From: Pseudomonadota bacterium
GTDB lineage: Bacteria; Pseudomonadota; Alphaproteobacteria; Rhizobiales; Xanthobacteraceae
NCBI GenBank assembly: GCA_023387695.1
Contig: JAEWHT010000418.1
Location: forward strand, 1 to 21,214
Direction of reading: 5' to 3'
Length of the DNA: 21,214 bases
Positions 1 to 6,779 of this stretch are shown here, one piece after another. Numbering within the stretch: position 1 is the first letter of the stretch; every line of letters starts with the position of its first letter. The notes beneath the pieces are model-generated. The model did not search any database and was not told where the DNA came from. It worked only from the letters and a program-made list of their open reading frames with translations. The position numbers were made by a program, and so were the translations under genes.

Positions 1-2
1 AA

Positions 3-158
3 GCGGAAATGCTCCGCACCCCGAACTTCGGCCGCAAGTCGCTGAACGAGATCAAGGAAGTGCTGGCCCAGATGGGTCTGCATCTCGGCATGGAAGTGCC
101 GGGCTGGCCGCCGGAGAACATCGACGAGCTCGCCAAGCGCTTCGAAGATCACTACTGA
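3..158 (+). CDS. rpoA: RNA polymerase alpha subunit, C-terminal end (partial)
   Basis: Only the last 51 codons are present; the gene begins before the window. The product is the alpha subunit of RNA polymerase, which starts core assembly and whose C-terminal domain contacts UP elements and activators. The visible part is the end of the alpha-CTD: the segment reading [18 protein letters not shown], then a G-L-H-L-G-M turn and the W-P-P motif near the end, all of which match the helix-hairpin-helix region and tail of bacterial alpha subunits. The frame ends at TGA 156-158. Its neighbour rplQ is the usual partner of rpoA at the end of the bacterial ribosomal-protein cluster, which supports the call. 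A strong hairpin lies between the two genes. Confidence 0.95.
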
Positions 159-172
159 TCTGACTTCACCGT

Positions 173-201
173 GACGGCCGGCGTCCCCGGCCGTCATTTT
201 T
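173..201 (+). terminator. Intrinsic terminator after rpoA
   Basis: A perfect 9-bp stem, GACGGCCGG (173-181) with CCGGCCGTC (187-195), has a 5-base loop and is followed by A and five T residues (197-201). It starts 15 bases after the rpoA stop. It could stop or attenuate transcription before rplQ, although the two genes are normally co-transcribed. Confidence 0.75.
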
Positions 202-278
202 ATGGGCGAACGCAGGCAGCCCACCTGAGCAACATGTCCGACGAACCGTCGCGGCAGTTTTAAGTAAGGACTAAACAC

Positions 279-695
279 ATGCGTCACGGCAAGGTTCATC
301 GGAAGCTCAACCGCACGGCCGAGCATCGCCGCGCGATGTTCGCCAACATGGCGGCCTCGCTGATCAAGCACGAGCAGATCGTCACCACGCTGCCCAAGGC
401 GAAGGAGCTTCGTCCGATCGTCGAGAAGCTCGTCACCCTCGGCAAGAAGGGCGGCCTTTCCTTGCGTCGTCAGGCCATCTCCGAGATGCGCGACAAGGAC
501 CAGGTCAAGAAGCTGTTCGACGTGCTGGCGCCCCGCTACAAGGATCGTCAGGGCGGCTACACCCGCATCATCAAGGCGGGCTTCCGCTACGGCGACAACG
601 CCGCGATGGCGGTGATCGAGTTCGTCGATCGCGACGTCGATGCAAAGGGCCAGGACTCCGGTCCGGTGCAGGCCAAGGAAGCCGAGGCGGCGTAA
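279..695 (+). CDS. rplQ: 50S ribosomal protein L17
   Basis: L17 is a structural protein of the large ribosomal subunit, located near the peptide exit tunnel. The 138-residue product begins MRHGKVHRKLNRTAEHRRAM, the hallmark L17 start, and keeps the basic N-terminal half and the G-D-N-A-A-M-A-V-I-E-F strand near residue 110. The length matches alphaproteobacterial L17 proteins, which carry a short acidic/alanine-rich tail beyond the roughly 120-residue core. The ATG at 279 is preceded by AAGGA (266-270) at a normal distance of 8 bases. The gene follows rpoA, with an intrinsic terminator on either side, so it may be transcribed both by read-through from the ribosomal cluster and from a promoter in the 120-base gap. 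I could not identify such a promoter with confidence. Confidence 0.97.
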   Translation: MRHGKVHRKLNRTAEHRRAMFANMAASLIKHEQIVTTLPKAKELRPIVEKLVTLGKKGGLSLRRQAISEMRDKDQVKKLFDVLAPRYKDRQGGYTRIIKAGFRYGDNAAMAVIEFVDRDVDAKGQDSGPVQAKEAEAA

Positions 696-716
696 GCCAA
701 TTCGCCATCAAGTTTC

Positions 717-746
717 AAAAGCGGCGCCCTTGGGTGCCGCTTTTTT
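717..746 (+). terminator. Intrinsic terminator after rplQ
   Basis: The hairpin GCGGCGCCC (721-729) with GGGTGCCGC (732-740), containing one G-T pair, is extended by AAAA/TTTT on its flanks and followed by six T residues (741-746). It begins about 20 bases after the rplQ stop and should close the ribosomal-protein/rpoA operon. Confidence 0.88.
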
Positions 747-814
747 GTATCCGGCAGCCATTTCTCATGCTGCGCACGATGATTTCTAGCAAAGCATTTC
801 GATGAGGGGCTTCG

Positions 815-1651
815 ATGAGGATCGCCTTCGGGATCGCGCTGGCGCTGCTGACGTCGCCGGTTTCCGCCGAGACGCTCGCTGAGCGCGGCGCCTATCTCGT
901 CAACAGCGTGATGGTCTGCAACAACTGCCACACGCCACGCGGCCCTCAGGGGCTGGATATGACGCGCATGCTCTCGGGCGGGCAGACCTTTGACGAGCCA
1001 GCCTTCAAGGTCACCGCATCCAACATCACGCCCGACAAGGATACCGGCATCGGCGCCTGGAGCGATGCAGAGCTGAAGCATTTCCTCGTCAGCGGCATCA
1101 GGCCGAACGGATCGGCCGTTGCGCCGATCATGCCGACGATTTTCTACACGGTGCTCACGACGCGCGATCTCGATGCACTCACGGTCTATCTGCGTTCGGT
1201 GCCATCCGTGCACCACGAGACGCCGGCGCCGGAATACAAGATCGCGTTGAAGCCGGAGATGCCGACCTACGCCGGCAAGCAGACGGCTGAAGCGGAGCTG
1301 TCCGACAAGCTCGCTCGCGGTCGCTATCTCCTGACCATCGCCCATTGCCTCGAATGTCACACGCCGGAAGGCCCATCCGTGGTGCACGATTTCACTGGTG
1401 CCAGCGGCAAGGGCGGTCGCACCTTTAGGGGGCCATGGGGCGAATCCGTCTCGCCCAACATCACGTCGGATCCTGCGGCGGGCCTAGGGCAGTGGAGCGA
1501 CGACGAAATCAAACGTGCGATTACGCAAGGCATTGCGCGTGATGGTCGCAAGCTCAAGCCGCCGATGGCTTATGCTGGTTACGCCACCATGACGGCCCAG
1601 GATCTCGATGCCATCGTCGCGTTTGTCCGAACGCTGCCGCCGCGCAACTAA
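815..1651 (+). CDS. Exported diheme c-type cytochrome
   Basis: Predicted periplasmic electron carrier of 278 residues. It starts with a Sec signal peptide (hydrophobic residues 4-13, likely cleavage after the V-S-A at 16-18). Two haem-binding motifs, C35-N-N-C-H39 and C178-L-E-C-H182, each begin a repeat of the same cytochrome c fold: both repeats share the pattern of CxxCHTP, a glycine-rich stretch, S/P-N-I-T-x-D, G-x-W-S-D and a late methionine that could be the sixth haem ligand (M106 region and the P-P-M-A-Y near 247). This matches cytochrome subunits that take electrons from membrane or periplasmic dehydrogenases. The ATG at 815 follows AGGGG (805-809). No obvious dehydrogenase partner lies next to it; the following SDR is cytoplasmic. 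The electron donor is therefore unknown. Confidence 0.88.
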   Translation: MRIAFGIALALLTSPVSAETLAERGAYLVNSVMVCNNCHTPRGPQGLDMTRMLSGGQTFDEPAFKVTASNITPDKDTGIGAWSDAELKHFLVSGIRPNGSAVAPIMPTIFYTVLTTRDLDALTVYLRSVPSVHHETPAPEYKIALKPEMPTYAGKQTAEAELSDKLARGRYLLTIAHCLECHTPEGPSVVHDFTGASGKGGRTFRGPWGESVSPNITSDPAAGLGQWSDDEIKRAITQGIARDGRKLKPPMAYAGYATMTAQDLDAIVAFVRTLPPRN

Positions 1652-1730
1652 CTCGTCACGCGTCGGTGAGGGACGATTGAAGCTGCTTCGCAGCGCACGA
1701 TATCTCCGTCAGCATCAATGGAGATAATTC

Positions 1731-2519
1731 ATGAAGATCGACCTTTCCGGCAAGACTGCACTCGTGACCGGCTCGACCGCCGGCATCGGCCACGCCATCG
1801 CCAAGGGCCTCGCAGGATCGGGCGCGAGCGTCGTGATCAACGGGCGCGGCCAGGACAAGGTCGATGCGGCCGTGCGCAAGCTTGAAGGGACCGGCGCCAA
1901 GGTGCGCGGCATCGCCGCCGACGTCTCGACAGCTGCCGGCTGCAACGCGCTCGTGGCTGAATTGCCCGAGGTCGACATTCTCATCAACAATGCCGGCATC
2001 TTCGAGCCGAAGGGCTTTTTCGAGATTCCGGACGAGGACTGGAGCCGCTTCTTCGAGGTCAACGTGATGAGCGGCGTGCGGCTGTCGCGCGCCTATATGA
2101 AGGGCATGATCAAGCGCAATTGGGGCCGCATCGTCTTCATCTCCTCCGAATCCGGGCTCAACATTCCCGCCGAGATGATCCACTACGGCATGAGCAAGAC
2201 GGCGCAGCTGGCGATTGCGCGCGGCCTCGCACAGCTTACCCAGGGCACTGCCGTGACCGTGAATTCGGTGCTGCCTGGCCCGACCATGTCCGAGGGCGTC
2301 GAGACCTTTGTGAAGGATCTCGCGAAGCAGAACGGGCAATCGGTCGACGAGGCCGCCGCCAATTTCGTCAAGCAGCACCGGCCGAGCTCGCTGATCCAGC
2401 GCTTTGCCAGCGTCGACGAGATCGCCAACATGGTGGTCTACGTCGCCTCGAAGGAGGCGTCCGCAACCAATGGCGCCGCGCTGCGCGCCGAAGGCGGTAT
2501 CGTCAACACCATCGCATAA
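1731..2519 (+). CDS. Short-chain dehydrogenase/reductase (SDR)
   Basis: Cytoplasmic NAD(P)-dependent oxidoreductase of the classical SDR family, 262 residues, close to the usual 250. The cofactor-binding motif T13-G-S-T-A-G-I-G20 follows the first strand. The N86-N-A-G89 motif, N111, catalytic S138/S139 and the Y152-x-x-x-K156 pair are all in their expected places, so the enzyme should be active. The substrate cannot be read from sequence. An insertion of about 30 residues (roughly 195-225) sits between the P-G segment and the C-terminal strand and probably forms the substrate lid. The ATG at 1731 is preceded by GGAGA (1720-1724). The gene lies 79 bases after the cytochrome gene; shared transcription is possible, but a functional link is not shown. 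Confidence 0.9.
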   Translation: MKIDLSGKTALVTGSTAGIGHAIAKGLAGSGASVVINGRGQDKVDAAVRKLEGTGAKVRGIAADVSTAAGCNALVAELPEVDILINNAGIFEPKGFFEIPDEDWSRFFEVNVMSGVRLSRAYMKGMIKRNWGRIVFISSESGLNIPAEMIHYGMSKTAQLAIARGLAQLTQGTAVTVNSVLPGPTMSEGVETFVKDLAKQNGQSVDEAAANFVKQHRPSSLIQRFASVDEIANMVVYVASKEASATNGAALRAEGGIVNTIA

Positions 2520-2609
2520 GTTGCGTCGGGCGTCGGGAGTGGGTTCCAGCCTAGCTGATCTGCTCCCGCGCCCCTGCAATTCGCAACGTGATTGGTTAAA
2601 AGGGCCTCC

Positions 2610-3926
2610 ATGCTCTGGCCCCTCTCGACCCGTCACAAGCGCCTGTTCAGGCTGACATCCGCGCGATGGCAGCGGCGGGCGATCTTTGTGCTCGGTGGGA
2701 TCGGGGTTGGCGCTGCGGCCGTGGCACTGGCCCAGCTCGCTGATCTCGCGCAGCACGCCTTTACGCTCCTCTTGGCCAAGTCGCGCTATGCCGTGCTGGC
2801 GGTGACGCCGCTCGGATTCATGCTGTCGGCCTATCTGACCATTCGCCTGTTTCCGAACGCTCAGGGAAGTGGCATTCCGCAGGCGATTGCCGCGCGTCAT
2901 CTGACCGATCAGACGGCGCGCGAGAGCCTGGTCTCGATCAGGATAGCGATCGGCAAGATGATCCTGACGCTGTTCGGGCTGCTCTGCGGTGGCTCCGTGG
3001 GGCGGGAAGGGCCGACCGTTCAGGTCGGCGCCTCCATCATGTTCGCGCTCGGCCGCGTCTCGCCGCGCCGCCAGCCCGGGTTGATCCTGGCCGGTGCGGC
3101 CGCCGGCGTGGCTGCGGCGTTCAATACACCGCTCGCCGGTATCGTCTTCGGGATCGAGGAGATGAGCCGGGCGTTCGAGACCCGCACGTCCAGCCTCATC
3201 ATTGCCGCCGTCATCGCGGCCGGCCTGACGTCGCTCGCACTGGCCGGCAACTACGCTTATTTCGGCAGCAGCGCGATGTCGCTTTCGCGTGGCACCGATT
3301 GGCTGGCCGTTCCGCTCTGTGGCGTGGTCGGCGGCTTCGCCGGCGGCCTGTTCAGCCGCGTCGTGATCGCGATGGCGCGCGGTTTCAAGAACCCGCTTGG
3401 ACGCGCGCTCAAGGATCACCCGCTCTGGTTCGCATGTGCCTGCGGCTTCGCTGTCGCGATCTGTGGCCTGGTATCGGGCGATACGATCTACGGCACGGGC
3501 TATGTGCAAGTGAAGGACGCGCTGGATCACGGCACGCCGCTGCCGCAGGACTTTGGCGTGCTCAAGCTGTTCGCGACCACCTTTGCCGCGATCAGCGGCA
3601 TACCCGGCGGCATCTTCTCGCCGTCGTTGGCTGTCGGCGCGGGCCTCGGCAGCAACATCGCCTCGTTCTTCCACGACGCGCCACTCGGCGCCATCATGCT
3701 GCTCGGCATGGTCTCCTATTTCGCCGGCGTCGTGCAGGCGCCGATCACCGCGTTCGTGATCGTGACCGAGATGACTGACAATCACGGCATGGTGGTTCCA
3801 CTAATGACGGCCGCGCTGATCGCGCATTTCGTCTCGCGGTTGGTCTGCGAGGAGGGTATCTATCACGCGCTCGCAAAGGGCTATGTCGAGCGGGCGACGC
3901 GTCCGCGTGAAGGGGAAGGACAATGA
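2610..3926 (+). CDS. ClC-family chloride/proton antiporter
   Basis: Inner-membrane anion transporter of about 438 residues without a C-terminal CBS pair. All ClC signatures are visible: G86-S-G-I-P90, G131-R-E-G-P135 with the external gating glutamate E133, G333-G-I-F-S-P338, and Y418 in the last helix region, which lines the anion site. The pair E183-E184 in the G-I-x-E-E-M segment includes the internal proton glutamate. This set is typical of Cl-/H+ exchangers rather than channels, and the serine of GSGIP argues against the fluoride-type branch. I chose the ATG at 2610, which has AGGG just upstream; an in-frame TTG at 2592 would add six residues. The stop overlaps the start of the next gene (ATGA at 3923-3926). 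Confidence 0.9.
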   Translation: MLWPLSTRHKRLFRLTSARWQRRAIFVLGGIGVGAAAVALAQLADLAQHAFTLLLAKSRYAVLAVTPLGFMLSAYLTIRLFPNAQGSGIPQAIAARHLTDQTARESLVSIRIAIGKMILTLFGLLCGGSVGREGPTVQVGASIMFALGRVSPRRQPGLILAGAAAGVAAAFNTPLAGIVFGIEEMSRAFETRTSSLIIAAVIAAGLTSLALAGNYAYFGSSAMSLSRGTDWLAVPLCGVVGGFAGGLFSRVVIAMARGFKNPLGRALKDHPLWFACACGFAVAICGLVSGDTIYGTGYVQVKDALDHGTPLPQDFGVLKLFATTFAAISGIPGGIFSPSLAVGAGLGSNIASFFHDAPLGAIMLLGMVSYFAGVVQAPITAFVIVTEMTDNHGMVVPLMTAALIAHFVSRLVCEEGIYHALAKGYVERATRPREGEGQ

Positions 3927-4981
3927 GCCGTTTCTGGAGCAGCTTGACGCATGATCTGAAGCCCTACGTGCCGGGCGAACAGCCCCGCATGGTGGATCTG
4001 GTCAAGCTGAACACCAACGAAAACCCGCTCAGCCCGTCACCGCGTGCGCTGGAAGCGATCCGCGAGTCGGCAGCCGATACGCTGCGCCTCTATCCGGACC
4101 CGCAGGCACTTGAGTTGCGGGCAACCCTGGCCGCTTATCACGGCGTCAGACCGGAGCAAGTGTTTGTCGGCAACGGATCCGACGAGGTGCTGGCGCATGC
4201 CTTCGTCGCGCTGCTGAAGCACGATGCACCGCTGTTGTTTCCTGACATCACCTACAGTTTCTATCCGGTCTATTGCCGCCTGTTCGGCATCGCCTACGAG
4301 CCCGTGCCGCTCGATCAGGGCATGCAAGTTCGCATCGCCGATTATCGCCGGCAGGCCGGCGCGATCATCATCCCCAATCCGAATGCACCGACGGGGATCG
4401 CGCTTTCTCGCGCCGAGATCGCAACGCTGCTGGACGAGCATCTGGACGTGCCCGTGGTCGTGGACGAGGCCTATGTCGATTTCGGTGCGGAGACCGCTAT
4501 TCCGCTGGTCGCCTCGCACCCCAATCTCCTGGTCGTGCAGACCATGTCCAAGTCGCGCGCTTTGGCCGGACTGCGGGTCGGATATGCGATCGGCGATGCC
4601 GATCTGATCGATGCGCTCACGCGCGTCAAGGACAGCTTCAATTCATATCCGCTCGGCCGGCCTGCCCAGGCCGGCGCGATCGCGTCCGTCGAGGACGAAG
4701 CCTACTTCCAACAGAGCCGGCTTCGCGTGATCGAGGGCAGAGAGCGGCTGACCCGCGGACTGAAGGGCGCCGGCTTTGAGGTGCTGCCGTCTCAGGCCAA
4801 TTTCGTCTTCGCGCGTCATCCAGCACATGAGGGCGCCGCGCTTGCGGCGGCGCTGCGAGAGCAGGCGGTCATCGTCCGCCACTTTTCCGCGGACCGCATC
4901 TCGGACTATCTGCGCATCACCGTGGGCACGGATGAGCAGATCGACCGGCTGTTGTCGGCCTTGTCCAAAATCGTGAAGTAG
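3923..4981 (+). CDS. hisC: Histidinol-phosphate aminotransferase-type PLP enzyme
   Basis: Fold-type I aminotransferase of 352 residues, the usual HisC length. HisC converts imidazole-acetol phosphate plus glutamate to histidinol phosphate in histidine synthesis. Visible marks are the N-terminal L-N-T-N-E-N-P segment, the G-N-G-S-D-E motif, N-P-N-A-P-T-G, the V-V-D-E-A-Y strand, and the PLP lysine K210 in S-K-S-R-A-L-A-G-L-R-V-G-Y; a late Y-L-R-I-T-V-G-T carries the carboxylate-binding arginine. No other his gene is nearby, so this may be a second copy acting on phenylpyruvate or another substrate, as is common in alphaproteobacteria. GGAAGGA (3914-3920) precedes the ATG. The start overlaps the ClC stop by four bases, implying translational coupling. 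Confidence 0.85.
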   Translation: MSRFWSSLTHDLKPYVPGEQPRMVDLVKLNTNENPLSPSPRALEAIRESAADTLRLYPDPQALELRATLAAYHGVRPEQVFVGNGSDEVLAHAFVALLKHDAPLLFPDITYSFYPVYCRLFGIAYEPVPLDQGMQVRIADYRRQAGAIIIPNPNAPTGIALSRAEIATLLDEHLDVPVVVDEAYVDFGAETAIPLVASHPNLLVVQTMSKSRALAGLRVGYAIGDADLIDALTRVKDSFNSYPLGRPAQAGAIASVEDEAYFQQSRLRVIEGRERLTRGLKGAGFEVLPSQANFVFARHPAHEGAALAAALREQAVIVRHFSADRISDYLRITVGTDEQIDRLLSALSKIVK

Positions 4982-4992
4982 CACTAGAAATC

Positions 4993-5082
4993 GTAGGGTG
5001 GGCAAAGCGAAGCGTGCCCACGCACTTGTGTTGACAGAGAGAGATGGTGGGCACGGCGCAAGTGCGCCTTTGCCCACCCTAC
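4993..5082. repeat. Palindromic intergenic element, GTAGGGTGGG type (copy A)
   Basis: The ends are a perfect 15-bp inverted repeat: GTAGGGTGGGCAAAG (4993-5007) and its complement (5068-5082). Inside are two further complementary pairs: CGTGCCCAC (5013-5021) with 5047-5055, and CGCACTTG (5021-5028) with 5059-5066. The order of the inner arms means these two inner stems cannot both form in one simple hairpin. It fills the gap between the converging aminotransferase and oxidoreductase genes. The outer ends match those of the element at 20252. Confidence 0.85.
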
Positions 5083-5093
5083 AAAATCGTCGC

Positions 5094-6107
5094 CTACCAC
5101 CCCTCAAGCACGATCTTGCCGCGCGACTTGCCGCTCTCGAGCAGCGCATGCGCGCGCTTGAGGTTGGCTGCGTTGATCGTGCCAAAGGTCTGGTCGAGTG
5201 TCGTGCGCAGCACGCCCTTGTCGATGAGATCGGCGACGTCGTTGAGCAGATGATGTTGCGCGATCATGTCCGGCGTCTGGAACGAGGAGCGCGTGAACAT
5301 CGATTCCCAATGCACGGAGATCGCCTTGCCCTTGAAGGTGCTCATGGCGAATTCGGCGGGATCGTCGATCAGGCCGAACTTGGCCTGTGGCGCCATGAAC
5401 TCGGCGATCGATTTGTAGTGTTGCTCGGTGAAGGTGAGGCTCGCCACCAAGGCGACCGGCGGCAGCTTGAGCTGCTCGATCTGCTCCTTCATCGGCTTGC
5501 CGTGGTCGATCACCGCATGCGCGCCGAGATCGAGGCACCATTTCTGCGATTCCGGCCGTGTCGCGGTCGCAACCACGGTCAGACCCGTCAGGCGACGCGC
5601 AAGCTGGATCAGGATCGAGCCGACACCGCCGGCGCCGCCGGTGATGAGCAGCGTGCGCGGATCGACGCTCTTGCCGGGCACCGCGCCGAGCCGATCGAAC
5701 AGCAATTCCCAGGCGGTGATCGAGGTGAGGGGGAGGGCGGTAGCCTGCGCGAACGAGAGCGATTTCGGCTTGTTGCCGACGATGCGCTCATCGACCAGGT
5801 GGAATTCCGAGTTGGTGCCCTGGCGCTGGATTGAGCCTGCGTAGAACACCTCGTCGCCCGGCTTGAACAGCGAGACATCGGGACCAATCGCGTCGACGAC
5901 ACCTGCGGCGTCATAACCCAAAATCTTGGTCTCGCCCTCGGGCGGGGCGGCGCGCTTGCGTACCTTGTAATCGACCGGGTTGGCCGAGATTGCCTTTACA
6001 GCAACGCGGATGTCGCGTCCCTTGGGCTCGGGTTTGACGGTCTCGAAATCGATCAGCGCGTCCTGATCCTCGATCGGAAGCGATTTCTTGTAGCCGACGG
6101 CCTTCAT
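5094..6107 (-). CDS. Zinc-less medium-chain (MDR) alcohol dehydrogenase/quinone oxidoreductase family protein
   Basis: Cytoplasmic NAD(P)H-dependent oxidoreductase of 337 residues, normal for the MDR superfamily. The N-terminal GroES-like domain (about 1-125) shows S-A-N-P-V-D-Y-K and G-Y-D-A-A-G-V-V; the classical catalytic zinc ligands are missing (a tyrosine-aspartate stands where zinc alcohol dehydrogenases have Gly-His-Glu), so it should work as a quinone- or enone-reductase-like enzyme. The Rossmann motif G157-G-A-G-G-V-G163 binds the cofactor. It resembles the family annotated as zinc-type alcohol dehydrogenase-like protein. GGAG lies 8 bases before the start. It is divergent from an HxlR regulator, an arrangement seen for quinone- or aldehyde-responsive reductases. 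The natural substrate is unknown. Confidence 0.88.
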   Translation of the reverse strand: MKAVGYKKSLPIEDQDALIDFETVKPEPKGRDIRVAVKAISANPVDYKVRKRAAPPEGETKILGYDAAGVVDAIGPDVSLFKPGDEVFYAGSIQRQGTNSEFHLVDERIVGNKPKSLSFAQATALPLTSITAWELLFDRLGAVPGKSVDPRTLLITGGAGGVGSILIQLARRLTGLTVVATATRPESQKWCLDLGAHAVIDHGKPMKEQIEQLKLPPVALVASLTFTEQHYKSIAEFMAPQAKFGLIDDPAEFAMSTFKGKAISVHWESMFTRSSFQTPDMIAQHHLLNDVADLIDKGVLRTTLDQTFGTINAANLKRAHALLESGKSRGKIVLEGW

Positions 6108-6193
6108 GGCTTGTCTCCATCAGATGGCGTATTCGCCTGCCGCTCTAACTGTCGCGCTGGCTCTCATTTGGCAAGTACTGTAAATTCGGGGAT

Positions 6194-6215
6194 ATAGTCC
6201 CTGTTTGGATACTAT
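6194..6215. promoter_or_regulatory. Candidate HxlR operator between divergent genes
   Basis: A short dyad, ATAGT (6194-6198) with ACTAT (6211-6215) and a 12-base spacer, lies in the 121-base divergent gap and 14 bases before the regulator start. Size and position suit a dimeric winged-helix protein controlling itself and the oxidoreductase. The dyad is short and could be chance. Confidence 0.3.
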
Positions 6216-6228
6216 TGGGAAAATTCGC

Positions 6229-6606
6229 ATGAAACGCCGCAATTTTGCCCGTCGTCCCGGCTGCTCGGTCGAGGCGACACTGGATCTGATCGACGGCAAA
6301 TGGAAGGGCGTGATCCTCTATCACCTCCAGAGCGGCACCCAGCGTTTCGGCGAATTGCGGCGCATGATGCCCAGCATCACCCAGCGCATGCTGACCAAGC
6401 AGCTTCGCGCGCTCGAGGAGGATAAGCTCGTCATCCGCAAGGTCTATGCCGAAGTGCCGCCGCGCGTGGAGTATTGCCTCTCCGAACTCGGTGAGAGCCT
6501 GCGACCGGTGATCGACGTCCTCAAGGCCTGGGGCGAGAGCCATCAGCAACAGCTCTCCTGCGCGCCGCCACCGGTGGTCGTGAGGAAGCCGAAGCGGGCT
6601 GCCTAG
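6229..6606 (+). CDS. HxlR-family transcriptional regulator
   Basis: Small DNA-binding protein of 125 residues, typical of the HxlR/DUF24 winged-helix family. The core runs from G11-C12-S-V-E-A-T-L-D-L-I-D-G-K-W-K to the R-x-V-Y-A-E-V-P-P-R-V-E-Y wing, both strongly characteristic. C12 sits at the start of the first helix, where the redox-sensing cysteine lies in the YodB/QorR-type members, so quinone, aldehyde or oxidant sensing is plausible by inference. The ATG at 6229 was chosen; GGGA lies 8 bases upstream. An in-frame TTG at 6205 would add eight residues and has a weaker setting. The gene is divergent from the MDR oxidoreductase, its probable target. The C-terminal tail is proline-rich and basic. 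Confidence 0.87.
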   Translation: MKRRNFARRPGCSVEATLDLIDGKWKGVILYHLQSGTQRFGELRRMMPSITQRMLTKQLRALEEDKLVIRKVYAEVPPRVEYCLSELGESLRPVIDVLKAWGESHQQQLSCAPPPVVVRKPKRAA

Positions 6607-6638
6607 GTTTGTAGAGAAGCTAGCGCTGCACCCTCGGT

Positions 6639-6772
6639 GTCGTCCCCGCGAAGGCGGGAACCCATAACCCCAGGGAGAAGTTTTGGCGCGAGCCGGTAAC
6701 TCCGAGTCTTCGCCAAACCCAACCCTGTGGTTATGGGTCCCGGGTTCGCGCTTGCGTGCGCCCCGGGACGAC
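6639..6772. repeat. Palindromic intergenic element with nested stems (GTCGTCCC type)
   Basis: Outer arms are GTCGTCCC (6639-6646) and GGGACGAC (6765-6772). A second nested pair is ACCCATAACCCCAGGG (6660-6675) with 6723-6738, carrying one mismatch, and a third is TTTTGGCG (6681-6688) with CGCCAAA near 6711. The order is properly nested, so one long branched hairpin can form. It occupies the gap between the converging HxlR and porin genes, and RNA from it could act as a two-way terminator. Confidence 0.8.
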
Positions 6773-6779
6773 AGTGAGG

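Noticed and set aside
1656..3785. A 709-codon open frame on the minus strand covering the SDR and ClC genes
   Set aside because: It is an antisense shadow made by high GC at third positions. The product is rich in H, R, D and G without any domain, while the plus-strand genes carry clear SDR and ClC motifs.
4998..5834. A plus-strand frame across the palindrome and the MDR oxidoreductase
   Set aside because: It runs through an intergenic repeat and opposite a gene with a clear cofactor motif; the product has no known pattern.
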